Source: Methyloversatilis sp. (GTDB taxonomy: Bacteria; Pseudomonadota; Gammaproteobacteria; Burkholderiales; Rhodocyclaceae). From it: 64,000 nucleotides of DNA. The translations under genes and the position numbers were made by a program. The stretch lies in the NCBI RefSeq assembly GCF_030698125.1, contig NZ_JAUYNV010000005.1:1-64000 (forward strand). The letters run 5' to 3'. This document shows positions 9,988 to 19,050 of the stretch, one piece after another. The first letter of the stretch is position 1, and every line of letters starts with the position of its first letter. Below the pieces are notes generated by a model. It was not told the origin of the DNA, ran no database searches, and saw only the letters and a list, made by a program, of their open reading frames with translations.

Positions 9988-11385
9988 ATGACTCAAGTTG
10001 TCCGTACGCGATTTGCGCCGAGTCCGACCGGTTACCTCCACATCGGCGGCGCGCGCACGGCGCTGTTTTCCTGGGCGTACGCCCGTCATCACGGCGGACA
10101 GTTCGTGCTGCGAATCGAAGATACCGATGTGGCGCGTTCCACACCAGAGGCGGTGCAGGCGATCATCGACGGCATGAACTGGCTAGACCTCGGGCATGAC
10201 GAGGGGCCGTTCTTCCAGATGCAGCGAATGGACCGCTACAAGCAGGTCATTGCGCAACTGCTGGAGCAGGGCCATGCCTACCGCTGCTACACCACGCAGG
10301 AAGAACTCGACGCGCTGCGCGAACAGCAGCGAGCCAGCAACGAAAAGCCTCGCTACGACGGCCGCTGGCGTCCGGGGCCCGGCCGCACGCTGCCGGAGCC
10401 GCCAGTGGGGGTCGAGCCGGTTATCCGCTTCTGCAATCCCGTCACCGGTGTGGTGGCATGGGACGACCAGGTCAAGGGTCGTATTGCGATCGCCAATGAT
10501 GAGCTGGACGACCTCATCATCGCGCGCGCCGACGGTACGCCGACCTACAACTTCTGTGTCTGCGTGGACGACTGGGACATGGGAATTACCCATGTCATCC
10601 GGGGCGACGATCATGTCAATAACACGCCGCGCCAGATCAACATCCTGCGCGCGCTGGGCGCTGCCGTGCCGCAGTACGCCCACCTGTCGATGATCCTCGG
10701 CGACGATGGCCAGAAGCTGTCGAAACGGCACGGTGCGGTCAGCGTGATGCAGTACGACGAAGACGGCTATCTGCCCGAAGCGGTCATCAACTACCTTGCG
10801 CGGCTGGGTTGGAGCCATGGCGATGACGAAATCTTTTCGCGCGAACAGTTTGTCGGGTGGTTCGACCTCGACCACATCACTCCGTCGGCAGCACAGTTCA
10901 ACACCGACAAACTGCGCTGGCTGAATGCGCACTATCTGAAGCTGGCGGACAACAGTCGGCTCGCCGCCGATGTGGCGAGCCGACTGGCGCGTCGCGGTGT
11001 CGATCCGGAAGCCGGTCCGCAGCTCGAACCACTGATCGCGCTGTACAAGGACCGCGCAGCCACCCTGGTCGAGCTGACCGACGCGCTCGAAGCCTTCTAC
11101 ATCGACCTTCACGTGTCGCCCGACATGCTGGCGCAGCACGTGACCGATCCGGCGCGCGACGCGTTGCGCAGGCTGGCGGCACGTCTGGAAAGTGTGCCGT
11201 GGGACAAGGCGGCACTGTCGGCAGCGATCAAGGAAACGTGCACCGAGAGCGGCATGAAGATGCCGCAGGTGGCGATCCCGCTGCGCGTGGCGCTGATCGG
11301 CCAGCCGCAGACGCCGTCGATCGATGCCGTGCTGGAGGCGTTTGGCCGCGAGCGGGTTCTGGCCCGGCTCGCGCGTGTCTGCTGA
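9988..11385 (+). CDS. gltX: Glutamyl-tRNA synthetase
   Basis: GltX charges tRNA-Glu with glutamate. The 465-aa protein shows the class I signatures: [17 protein letters not shown] at the N-terminus, carrying the HIGH-type motif as HIGG, and the KMSKS-type motif as KLSKRHG. I use the ATG at 9988, which places RFAPSPTG eight residues from the start as in the family; the longer frame from 9925 adds unrelated residues. The gene is monocistronic by position, diverging from tRNA-Val. Confidence 0.96.
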   Translation: MTQVVRTRFAPSPTGYLHIGGARTALFSWAYARHHGGQFVLRIEDTDVARSTPEAVQAIIDGMNWLDLGHDEGPFFQMQRMDRYKQVIAQLLEQGHAYRCYTTQEELDALREQQRASNEKPRYDGRWRPGPGRTLPEPPVGVEPVIRFCNPVTGVVAWDDQVKGRIAIANDELDDLIIARADGTPTYNFCVCVDDWDMGITHVIRGDDHVNNTPRQINILRALGAAVPQYAHLSMILGDDGQKLSKRHGAVSVMQYDEDGYLPEAVINYLARLGWSHGDDEIFSREQFVGWFDLDHITPSAAQFNTDKLRWLNAHYLKLADNSRLAADVASRLARRGVDPEAGPQLEPLIALYKDRAATLVELTDALEAFYIDLHVSPDMLAQHVTDPARDALRRLAARLESVPWDKAALSAAIKETCTESGMKMPQVAIPLRVALIGQPQTPSIDAVLEAFGRERVLARLARVC

Positions 11386-11656
11386 CCCGGAGCGACCCGA
11401 ACCTGTCAGGTCCACCCCTGCGGTCGTGTTCGGTTCGGTGACGGCACAAGGTTGACCGGCCGGGTCTGTCCGTCGACACAGCCGGCCCAGATTCCGTCGT
11501 ACGCCTTGGCGGTGTCGTGCGCGTGAAGACGCAGCCTGCATTCGTGATCCGACGGCAGGCGAACACCGGCCTGATGGCTGACTGTTGCAGGTGTTGTTCC
11601 GGGCATACACTCGTTGTTGTGTCAGATCTCCGCCGTGGCGGCGCCCGGCTCCCCGT

Positions 11657-12652
11657 ATGAACCGGATATTCATCAGCTACCGCAGTGCCGACGGCACCAA
11701 GGACGCGAGCCGTCTTGCTGACGACCTGGGCGACGTTTTCGGCGCCGAGCAGGTCTTTCTCGACCGGCATGACCTGCGTGGCGGAGGTAGCTGGCGTGAA
11801 GCGATCGACAGCGCCATCGGCGACCGGCCCATCGTGCTGCTGTTGATCACGCCTGCCTTCTTTGGCGCACGTCATGATGGCGGACGGCTGAGAATCGATG
11901 ACGCGGACGATCCGGTGCGCGGCGAGATACAGTCGGCGATCGCTGTCGGCGCGACCCTGATGCCGCTGCGCGTCGATGGCACGCCGATGCCTTCCGCCGA
12001 CAGCCTGCCCGGACCCTTGCACAGCGTCACCGAATGGCACGCGCTGCCGCTGCGCACCGATGACTGGTCGAGCGTCGATTTGCCGCGCATCGTCGCTGAC
12101 ATCGAACAACTCGGTGTGCCGCGTGCGGGAGCAAAGGCGGTCGCTGGAACAACAGAGAGGCGTCGCCTGGTCTTGAGTTCGTGTATCGCACTCGCAGCCG
12201 TTGTGGGAGCCGGCGTGCTGCTACGTTCCGGCTATCCACCTGCCGAGGCACCCGCGCCTGTGTCAGCCCCCGTGCCGAACACGCTGGACGGCGACTGGCT
12301 GCTGATTTCCGCCGACGGCCAGCGCACACCGGCGCATCTGCGCCAGCGCGGCGATGAAATCGAATTGCGATCCGAACCGGTGCGTATCGACAGTCGTCCG
12401 GAGTGGGCGACCTACATCGCATCGTTGGCAGCCGATGGCACGCAGCTCACCCATGTGCGCTACACCGCGCGCGGCGAGCTTTTTGGCGACGAGCTCGACA
12501 TGGCGCTGATGCTGATCAGTGGCGACGGCAGCTTCGAAGTGGCCGGTGGCAATCTGCATGTGCGAAAGTCAGCCGACGCGCGAATCCTGGATGGCAAGGT
12601 GTCGCTGAATACAGGTGATGAAGAAGTGGTGCGTCTTGAGCGCGTACGCTGA
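11657..12652 (+). CDS. Membrane-anchored TIR-domain protein
   Basis: The first 160 residues form a TIR domain of the bacterial TIR_2 type. It begins NRIFISYRS, continues with VFLDRHDLRGGGSWREAI, and includes the Glu48 expected of NAD-cleaving TIR domains, followed by VLLLITPAFF. A single hydrophobic helix lies at about 172-190. A C-terminal domain of about 130 residues is rich in short beta strands and probably sits outside the membrane. Total length is 331 aa from the ATG at 11657. Bacterial TIR domains can be NADases or assembly scaffolds; which applies here cannot be read from sequence. Neighbours are housekeeping genes, not a defence island. The 271 bp upstream hold no gene I can support. 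Confidence 0.8.
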   Translation: MNRIFISYRSADGTKDASRLADDLGDVFGAEQVFLDRHDLRGGGSWREAIDSAIGDRPIVLLLITPAFFGARHDGGRLRIDDADDPVRGEIQSAIAVGATLMPLRVDGTPMPSADSLPGPLHSVTEWHALPLRTDDWSSVDLPRIVADIEQLGVPRAGAKAVAGTTERRRLVLSSCIALAAVVGAGVLLRSGYPPAEAPAPVSAPVPNTLDGDWLLISADGQRTPAHLRQRGDEIELRSEPVRIDSRPEWATYIASLAADGTQLTHVRYTARGELFGDELDMALMLISGDGSFEVAGGNLHVRKSADARILDGKVSLNTGDEEVVRLERVR

Positions 12653-12685
12653 CGCCCGAAGAGCAACAAGAAAAATGAAAAAAAA

Positions 12686-12704
12686 GGGCACCCCTGAGGT
12701 GCCC
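12686..12704. terminator. Terminator between the convergent TIR and glycine-zipper genes
   Basis: GGGCACC and GGTGCCC form a 7-bp stem with a 5-base loop. The long A-rich tract at 12670-12685 makes a U run on the minus strand, so it mainly terminates the glycine-zipper transcript. Confidence 0.7.
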
Positions 12705-12754
12705 GGAAAAACATCCTCACGGAGAGAGAGGACGAGGAATCCTGAAATGACTCG

Positions 12755-13558
12755 CTAGTCGCCCCGGACAAGGTTCCCGTTCTGCAGCTTCACCTTGTCG
12801 CCGACATGCCAGCCCGGCGCGGCGTCCAGCGTGACCGTACGATAATCACCGTTGTTCATGCGCACCCCCACTTCGTGCCGGGTCGTCTTGCGCTGTGTCT
12901 TCTCGATCTGGTGCCCGGCGTAAGCGCCGCCGGCGATGCCGATGATCGTGGCCACCGTGCGGCCGCTGCCCTTGCCGACGTTGTTGCCGAGCAGGCCGCC
13001 CACCACGCCACCGGCCGCGGCGCCCAGACCGCTCGGATCGGCCGCCGCCTGTACTTCGCGAATTGACTCGACGATGCCGCAGTCTATACACAGTGGCGCC
13101 GGCGCTGACCGGTAATCGTTCTCAATACGGTACGAATCCGCGCGCGACGCGTCGATCGGTCGTTCGATGTCACGTGGCGGTGCCGCCGTGATGTCGATGC
13201 CCGGATCGTAGGTCCGGTCTGCCACGCGCACCGGGCGCGCGTCGGCATACTGCGTCGGCTCGGCCTTTTTCGGCGGTACCGCCTTCGCGACCGGCCTGTC
13301 AGCGGCCATCGCCTTGGGAGGTGCGTGCGTGACGACAGGTGCTTCTGCGATCGGTGAAACCGGTGTCACCGCCGTCGCAGCCAGTGAATCGATGCTGGCC
13401 GCGGCGACCACCTGAGCCGATGCCGGCGCGGGCGAGCGTTCGAGCATCCCGGTCATCGACGCGATGCCGACCGCACTGAAGGCGGTGATCGACAGCGCAG
13501 CCACCCACAGCGCCGGGTGCAGCGAACGGGTCGAAGTAGTGCGGACCAGTGTGTTCAT
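12755..13558 (-). CDS. Glycine-zipper 2TM-domain membrane protein
   Basis: This 267-aa protein has an N-terminal membrane helix (about residues 18-36), a proline/alanine-rich middle with a CIDCG cysteine pair, and a glycine-zipper segment with GAAAGGVVGGLLGNNVG and GIAGGAYAGHQIEK, typical of Rick_17kDa/SlyB-like outer-membrane-associated proteins. The C-terminus, about 40 residues, resembles an RNA/SH3-like beta end seen in many YMGG-type proteins. The start at 13558 has CACAGGAGA just upstream. The precise role is unknown; related proteins affect envelope stability. Confidence 0.8.
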   Translation of the reverse strand: MNTLVRTTSTRSLHPALWVAALSITAFSAVGIASMTGMLERSPAPASAQVVAAASIDSLAATAVTPVSPIAEAPVVTHAPPKAMAADRPVAKAVPPKKAEPTQYADARPVRVADRTYDPGIDITAAPPRDIERPIDASRADSYRIENDYRSAPAPLCIDCGIVESIREVQAAADPSGLGAAAGGVVGGLLGNNVGKGSGRTVATIIGIAGGAYAGHQIEKTQRKTTRHEVGVRMNNGDYRTVTLDAAPGWHVGDKVKLQNGNLVRGD

Positions 13559-13696
13559 CGTGTTCTCCTGTGGGTGCAGCGCGTGAACGCCAGTAACGCA
13601 TGCCCGAGTAAATGAAAGCGACCCCTGTTTGTAAGGATCCATTTCCGGAGCGAATCCGCCGCCCGCGCGCGCAAGCGCAGGGCTCCGGTCAGGACA

Positions 13697-13711
13697 TGGC
13701 GTTTCAGTCGC
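13697..13711 (+). promoter_or_regulatory. Weak sigma-54-like promoter candidate before flhA
   Basis: TGGCGTTTCAGTCGC keeps the GG and GC dinucleotides ten bases apart, as a -24/-12 promoter does, but departs from TGGCAC and TTGC at several bases. It lies about 70 bases before flhA. The 222-bp flhA upstream gap also holds an AACCCCG/CGGGGTT hairpin near 13730. Motif evidence alone. Confidence 0.25.
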
Positions 13712-13780
13712 GCCAATAGCCGGGGAAAACCCCGCTTCTTTCCGGGGTTCGAGAGGGGCCCGGTGCGTTGAAATACTGCC

Positions 13781-15892
13781 ATGGCTTCTTCCCTCTCGCT
13801 CCGGCAGGCAATCGGTACACCAAACATCCAGCAACTGGCTGCGCCGATACTGATCATCCTCATCCTGTCGATGATGGTGCTGCCGCTGCCCACCTTCCTG
13901 CTGGACGTGTTCTTCACCTTCAACATCGCGCTGTCCGTGATGGTGATGCTGGTGGCGCTCTACACCACGCGCGCACTCGATTTTTCGGTTTTCCCGACCG
14001 TCCTGCTTGTCACCACGCTGCTGCGGCTGTCGCTGAACGTCGCATCCACCCGCGTCGTGCTGCTGGAAGGCCACACCGGGCCGGATGCCGCAGGCAAGGT
14101 GATCGAAGCGTTCGGTCACTTCCTGGTCGGCGGCAACTACGCGGTCGGCATCATCGTGTTCATCATCCTGACCGTCATCAATTTCGTGGTTGTGACCAAA
14201 GGCGCCGGGCGCATCGCCGAAGTCGGCGCGCGCTTCACGCTGGACGCGATGCCCGGCAAGCAGATGGCGATCGACGCCGACCTCAACGCCGGCCTGATCG
14301 GCGAGGACGAAGCGCGCCGCCGGCGCAAGGAAATTGCCGACGAGGCCGATTTCTACGGCTCGATGGACGGCGCCTCGAAGTTCGTCCGCGGCGACGCGGT
14401 CGCCGGCATCATGATCCTGCTCATCAACGTGATCGGCGGCCTGCTGATCGGCGTCATGGACCACGACATGAGCGCCGGCGAAGCTGCCAAGGCCTACGTG
14501 CTGCTGACCATCGGCGACGGCCTGGTGGCACAGATTCCGGCGCTGATCATTTCAATCGCTGCAGGTCTGGTGGTGTCGCGCGTCGGCAGTGGCGAGGACG
14601 TCGGCGGTCAGGTCATCGGTCAGCTGTTCGGCGACCCGCGCGTACTGGCGATTTCGGCCGGCATCCTCGGTCTGATGGGCATGATCCCGGGCATGCCCAA
14701 CTTCGTTTTCCTGCTGCTCGCATCGGTGCTGGGCTATCTGGCGTGGCGTGGCGCGAATGCCCAGGCACAACCGAAGGCGAAGGAGGCCGCTGAGCAGGCG
14801 GCTGCGGCGCAGGCTGCCGAAGGCGCCAATGTGGTGATGCCCGAGTCGCAGGAAGCGGCGTGGAGCGACGTGGTGCCGGTCGATACGCTGGGTCTCGAAG
14901 TGGGTTACCGCCTGATTCCGCTGGTCGATCGCGGACAGGACGGCGAACTGCTGAAGCGCATCCGTGGCCTGCGCAAGAAATTCGCGGCCGAAATCGGTTT
15001 CCTGACCGCGCCGGTGCACATCCGCGACAACCTCGAACTCAAGCCCAACGGCTACCGCATTACGCTCAAAGGCGTCGATGTCGGCAGCGGCGATGCCTAC
15101 CCGGGCAGCCTGATGGCGATCAACCCTGGCCGGGTGGCCGGTGCGCTGCCCGGCCGCGAAGCGAAGGATCCGGCGTTCGGCCTGCCGGCGGTGTGGATCG
15201 AACAGGGCCTGCGCGAACAGGCGCACGCGCTGGGCTACACCGTCGTCGATGCCGCCACCGTCGTCGCCACCCACCTGAACCACCTCATTCTGAGCCATGC
15301 CGCCGAACTGCTTGGCCGGCAGGAAGTGCAGGCGCTGCTCGACCACGTCGGCAAGGATCAGCCGCGCCTGATCGAAGATCTGGTGCCCAAGGCGCTGCCG
15401 CTCGGCACCGTTCAGCGTGTGCTGCAGAGTCTGCTGGAAGAGGGCGTAGCCATTCGCGACATGCGTTCCATCATCGAAACGCTGGCCGACTACGCAGCGC
15501 GCACCCAGGACACGCTGGAACTGACATCCCGTGTCCGCGTGGCGCTGGGTCGCGCCATCGTGCAGCAGCTGTTCCCCGGCAACGCTGACGTACAGGTCAT
15601 GGTGCTCGATCCGGGCCTCGAACGCCTGCTCGGTCAGGCGCTGGGTGCCGGCGGTGACGGGTCTGTCATCGAACCGGGTCTGGCCGATACGCTGATGCAT
15701 GAAGTCGCACGCAGCGCACAGCAACAGGAAGAAATGGGTCTGCCGGCCGTACTGCTGGTGCCGGCGCCGCTGCGCTGGCTGCTGTCACGCTTCCTGCGCC
15801 GCGCGGTACCGAGTCTGAAAGTTGTTGCCAATTCCGAAGTTCCTGAAACACGCACCATCAAAGTGACCTCTGTCATCGGAGTCAAATCATGA
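13781..15892 (+). CDS. flhA: Flagellar export gate protein FlhA
   Basis: FlhA is the main ion-conducting gate of the flagellar type III export apparatus in the inner membrane. The 703-aa protein has about eight N-terminal membrane helices, the conserved cytoplasmic FHIPEP loop region with TRVVLLEGH and FVVVTKGAGRIAEVGARFTLD, and a large C-terminal cytoplasmic domain from about residue 350 that docks chaperone-substrate complexes. No flhB lies upstream in this window. flhF overlaps the stop codon by four bases, so translation is probably coupled. The ATG has no strong ribosome site. Confidence 0.97.
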   Translation: MASSLSLRQAIGTPNIQQLAAPILIILILSMMVLPLPTFLLDVFFTFNIALSVMVMLVALYTTRALDFSVFPTVLLVTTLLRLSLNVASTRVVLLEGHTGPDAAGKVIEAFGHFLVGGNYAVGIIVFIILTVINFVVVTKGAGRIAEVGARFTLDAMPGKQMAIDADLNAGLIGEDEARRRRKEIADEADFYGSMDGASKFVRGDAVAGIMILLINVIGGLLIGVMDHDMSAGEAAKAYVLLTIGDGLVAQIPALIISIAAGLVVSRVGSGEDVGGQVIGQLFGDPRVLAISAGILGLMGMIPGMPNFVFLLLASVLGYLAWRGANAQAQPKAKEAAEQAAAAQAAEGANVVMPESQEAAWSDVVPVDTLGLEVGYRLIPLVDRGQDGELLKRIRGLRKKFAAEIGFLTAPVHIRDNLELKPNGYRITLKGVDVGSGDAYPGSLMAINPGRVAGALPGREAKDPAFGLPAVWIEQGLREQAHALGYTVVDAATVVATHLNHLILSHAAELLGRQEVQALLDHVGKDQPRLIEDLVPKALPLGTVQRVLQSLLEEGVAIRDMRSIIETLADYAARTQDTLELTSRVRVALGRAIVQQLFPGNADVQVMVLDPGLERLLGQALGAGGDGSVIEPGLADTLMHEVARSAQQQEEMGLPAVLLVPAPLRWLLSRFLRRAVPSLKVVANSEVPETRTIKVTSVIGVKS

Positions 15893-17409
15893 CGCCTCGC
15901 AAATATCTCGCAGCCAGTGCGCGCGACGCACTTCGTCGCATCAAGGAAGAGCTCGGCCCGGACGCCATCGTTCTGTCCAACCGACCGGTCGAAGGCGGGG
16001 TGGAAATTCTTGCGCTGCCGGCCAACGCACTCGACGCGATGACGGCGGCGGCCAGAAAGCCGGCACCGAAGGCGAAACCGGTCGCCATGGCGCCGCAAGC
16101 CGATGACGAGGACTTCCAGCTCACGCTGTCGAGCAGTGTCGCCGCACGCAGCGCCGCGCCAAGCGCCGCCCGGGTGGCTGCAGCAAGTACCGAGGTGCGC
16201 GCACCGAAGCCCTGGCAGCCGTACAAACCCCGTCCGGCCACGCCGAGCGAGCTGCGCGACATGGCTTATGGCCGTGACATCCCGGCCGCCAACACCCGCA
16301 TGGAACAGGTGCGGCCCGACGCTGCGCCGGCCGATCCGGTGCAGCTCGGCGCCCACGCCGAAGTTGCCCAGCGTCGTTCGACCTCAGAAGCCGCTCCGGC
16401 GCCGCAACGCGCGACCGTGCCGGTGGCCGACCGGGCGCCCGAAATCGACGGTGCGCTGCGCGCCGAACTGGGCAGCATCCGCCGCATGCTCGAACAGCAG
16501 CTCGCCGGTTTCGCCTGGGGTGAAATGTCGCGCACATCGCCGCTCAACGCTACGCTCGCCGCCGAAATGCTGGAATCCGGCTTCAGCGCGACCACCACCT
16601 ACCGGCTGCTCGACCAGCTGGGCGCCTCCGACTCGCTGGCCGCCGCGCGCAACGAACTGCGCACGCTGATCGGCCGCGACCTGATCACGCTCAATTCCGA
16701 CGCCGACATCATCGACCGCGGCGGCGTGTATGCGCTGGTCGGCCCGACCGGTGTCGGCAAGACCACGACCACCGCCAAGCTGGCCGCGCGTTGCGTGGTG
16801 CGGCACGGTGCCGACAAGGTGGCGCTGCTGACCACCGACGGCTACCGGATCGGCGCCCACGAGCAACTGCGCATCTACGGTCGCATCCTCGGTGTGCCGG
16901 TGCATGCGGTGCGCGATGGCTCCGACCTGCGCCGCATGCTGGTCGAACTGCGCGACAAGCACATGGTGCTGATCGACACCGTCGGCATGAGCCAGCGCGA
17001 CCAGGCGGTGACCGAACAGATCGCCATGCTGTCGTCCAGCGGCGATGTGCGCCGCCTGCTGCTGCTCAATGCGGTGGCCCGTGCCGATGCGCTCGACGAT
17101 GTGGTGCGCGCCTATTCAGCGCCGAATGGCGGGGCCGACCTGGCGGGTGCCATCATCAGCAAGGTCGATGAGTCGGTCACGCTCGGGCCGGTGCTCGACG
17201 TGCTGATGCGCCACCAGCTGCCGCTGTTCTACGTTGCCAACGGTCAGCGCGTGCCGGAAGACCTGCACCTGCCCAATCGCGCCTACCTGCTGCATCGCGC
17301 ACTGCGTGCGGCCGGTGAGGATTCGCCGCAGCACCTGTCGACACAGGACGCCGGACTGGTCATGGCGTCATCGCGTCGCACCGCACGCAGCGAGGTGAGC
17401 CGTGGCTGA
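15889..17409 (+). CDS. flhF: Flagellar placement GTPase FlhF
   Basis: FlhF is an SRP-type GTPase that sets the polar site of flagellar assembly. The 506-aa protein has an N-terminal B region (MTPRKYLAASARDALRRIK), a long low-complexity Ala/Pro-rich linker, and the NG GTPase domain with G1 GPTGVGKTTTTAKLAAR from about residue 285, then TTDGYRIGAHEQL and LIDTVGM. It overlaps flhA by four bases and flhG by eight bases. Presence of FlhF with FlhG points to polar flagella. Confidence 0.95.
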   Translation: MTPRKYLAASARDALRRIKEELGPDAIVLSNRPVEGGVEILALPANALDAMTAAARKPAPKAKPVAMAPQADDEDFQLTLSSSVAARSAAPSAARVAAASTEVRAPKPWQPYKPRPATPSELRDMAYGRDIPAANTRMEQVRPDAAPADPVQLGAHAEVAQRRSTSEAAPAPQRATVPVADRAPEIDGALRAELGSIRRMLEQQLAGFAWGEMSRTSPLNATLAAEMLESGFSATTTYRLLDQLGASDSLAAARNELRTLIGRDLITLNSDADIIDRGGVYALVGPTGVGKTTTTAKLAARCVVRHGADKVALLTTDGYRIGAHEQLRIYGRILGVPVHAVRDGSDLRRMLVELRDKHMVLIDTVGMSQRDQAVTEQIAMLSSSGDVRRLLLLNAVARADALDDVVRAYSAPNGGADLAGAIISKVDESVTLGPVLDVLMRHQLPLFYVANGQRVPEDLHLPNRAYLLHRALRAAGEDSPQHLSTQDAGLVMASSRRTARSEVSRG

Positions 17410-18280
17410 TTCGATGAAGGACCAGGCCGCCGGGCTGCGCGCCATGTTCCGCCGCTACCCGTCCCAGCGCATCAGCGTTGCAGGCGCCATGGCCGGCGTC
17501 GGTGCGACCTCGGTGGTACTGGGCGCCGCCATCGAAGCGGCGCGCAGCGGCCTGCGCGTCACCGTCATCGACGAACATCAGGGGCTGGGTTCGGCGACCG
17601 CCCGGCTGGGGCTGACATCGCGGCTCGACCTGTTGCAGGCGATCAACCGCGATGCACCGCTGGCGTCCGTACCGCTGCTTTCGCAACACGGCGTATCGGT
17701 GGTGCCGGCGGCGCGGCTTGCGCAGAACTCGAGGCAGTTGAACCGGCTGCAACTCGAGGCGCTGGACGAAGCATTGATTGAACTGACCCGCGAAACCGAA
17801 CTGCTGATCGTCGATTGCTCGCTCGAGGAATCGCAACTGTCGGCACTGGCCCGGCGCGCCGACCGTCTGGCCGTCGTGACGGCCGCATCCGGTGTCAGCA
17901 TCACCGCTGCCTATGCACTGATCAAGCGTCATCTGACCGGCAATGCGCCGCTGTCGGCCGGGGCCGTGCGCCCGGTTCATGTCGGTGTCAGCCGCGCGCG
18001 TTCGGTGTCGGACGCCCGTCAGGCCTTCGCCAGCCTGAACGGCGTGGTGAGCGAACATCTGGGCAGCGCGCTGCATTGGCTGGGTTGCCTGCCTGCCGGC
18101 TATCAGCGGCCGAATTTTGTCGTGGCGGGTGACGATGCCCTCAAGATCGGACGTGATCTTGCCGAAAAGCTCTTCGTGACCCGCGAGACGGAAAAACCCG
18201 GTATGTTGCTGCCGCATAACGATACCCAGTCCGGCGATCCGGCCGGACTGCCAGACGGGCTGTCGGCCCGCGTAGCCTGA
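17402..18280 (+). CDS. flhG: FlhG/FleN-type MinD-like protein with degenerate P-loop
   Basis: Position after flhF and before fliA, 292-aa length, and an N-terminal DQAAGLR motif (which in FlhG stimulates the FlhF GTPase) identify it as the flagellar number regulator FlhG. The deviant Walker A motif of the family, GKGGVGKT, reads AMAGVGAT here, so both the signature lysine and the P-loop lysine are lost. The Walker A' region reads IDEHQG instead of the usual IDADLG type. ATP hydrolysis by the standard mechanism looks impossible. The DQAAGLR helix is kept, so FlhF stimulation may survive. Codon use is like its neighbours. Confidence 0.85.
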   Translation: MADSMKDQAAGLRAMFRRYPSQRISVAGAMAGVGATSVVLGAAIEAARSGLRVTVIDEHQGLGSATARLGLTSRLDLLQAINRDAPLASVPLLSQHGVSVVPAARLAQNSRQLNRLQLEALDEALIELTRETELLIVDCSLEESQLSALARRADRLAVVTAASGVSITAAYALIKRHLTGNAPLSAGAVRPVHVGVSRARSVSDARQAFASLNGVVSEHLGSALHWLGCLPAGYQRPNFVVAGDDALKIGRDLAEKLFVTRETEKPGMLLPHNDTQSGDPAGLPDGLSARVA

Positions 18281-18311
18281 TCGCGCAGCCGGCCGAAGCA
18301 GAGGAAGACCT

Positions 18312-19028
18312 ATGTATACCGCATCCGGAACACTGGACCGCGACCAGCTCGCCAAGCATTATGCGCCGCTGGTCAAGCGCATCGCCTACCACCTGATGGC
18401 CAAGTTGCCGGCCAGCGTGCAGGTCGAAGACATCATCCAGAACGGCATGCTCGGGCTGCTTGATGCGATGAACCGCTACGAAGAAGGCCTGGGCGCGCAA
18501 TTCGAAACCTATGCCGTGCAGCGCATCCGCGGTGCCATGCTCGACGGCCTGCGCGAAAACGACTGGCTGCCGCGCAGCCTGCGGCGCGACATGCGCCGCA
18601 TCGAAACCGCCATCACCACGCTGGAGCAGGCCAAGGGCCGTCAGCCGACCGAAGGCGAACTGGCCGAATCGCTCGGCATGCCGCTGGGCGAGTACCAGAA
18701 GATGCTGCAGGAGGCGCGTGGCTATCAGCTCGTCTATTTCGAGGATTTCACCAACGGTGACGACGATGACTATCTGGATCGTCACAGCGTCGGCACCGAA
18801 GATCTCGATCCGCTGGCCCGGTTGCTCGACAAGAACATGCGCGATGTACTGGTGCGCGCCATCGGCGACCTGCCGGATCGCGAAAAGACCGTCATGGGGT
18901 TGTACTACGAAGAAGACCTGAACCTGCGCGAGATCGGCGAAATCCTCGGGGTTTCGGAATCGCGCGTTTGCCAGTTGCACAGCCAGGCCATCGCGCGCCT
19001 GCGCAGTCGCATCTCGGCGCGCACCTGA
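18312..19028 (+). CDS. fliA: Flagellar RNA polymerase sigma-28 factor FliA
   Basis: FliA directs transcription of late flagellar and motility genes and is held inactive by FlgM until hook completion. The 238-aa protein shows region 2 (YAPLVKRIAYHL through QVEDIIQNGMLGLLDAM), region 3 and a region 4 helix-turn-helix with LREIGEILGVSESRVCQLHS. GAGGAAG precedes the ATG. Its antagonist flgM is 2.5 kb away on the opposite strand, with a matching sigma-28-like promoter. Confidence 0.97.
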   Translation: MYTASGTLDRDQLAKHYAPLVKRIAYHLMAKLPASVQVEDIIQNGMLGLLDAMNRYEEGLGAQFETYAVQRIRGAMLDGLRENDWLPRSLRRDMRRIETAITTLEQAKGRQPTEGELAESLGMPLGEYQKMLQEARGYQLVYFEDFTNGDDDDYLDRHSVGTEDLDPLARLLDKNMRDVLVRAIGDLPDREKTVMGLYYEEDLNLREIGEILGVSESRVCQLHSQAIARLRSRISART

Positions 19029-19050
19029 GCGCGCGCCGGCCCGATATCCC

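Noticed and set aside
11406-11606. 66-codon minus-strand frame in the gltX-TIR gap
   Set aside because: Possible small gene, but there is no Shine-Dalgarno sequence, no family I recognise and only modest length. Left out for lack of support.
10183-11673. 496-codon open frame on the minus strand across gltX
   Set aside because: It is antisense to a full-length glutamyl-tRNA synthetase and has no recognisable similarity; long antisense frames are expected at this GC content.
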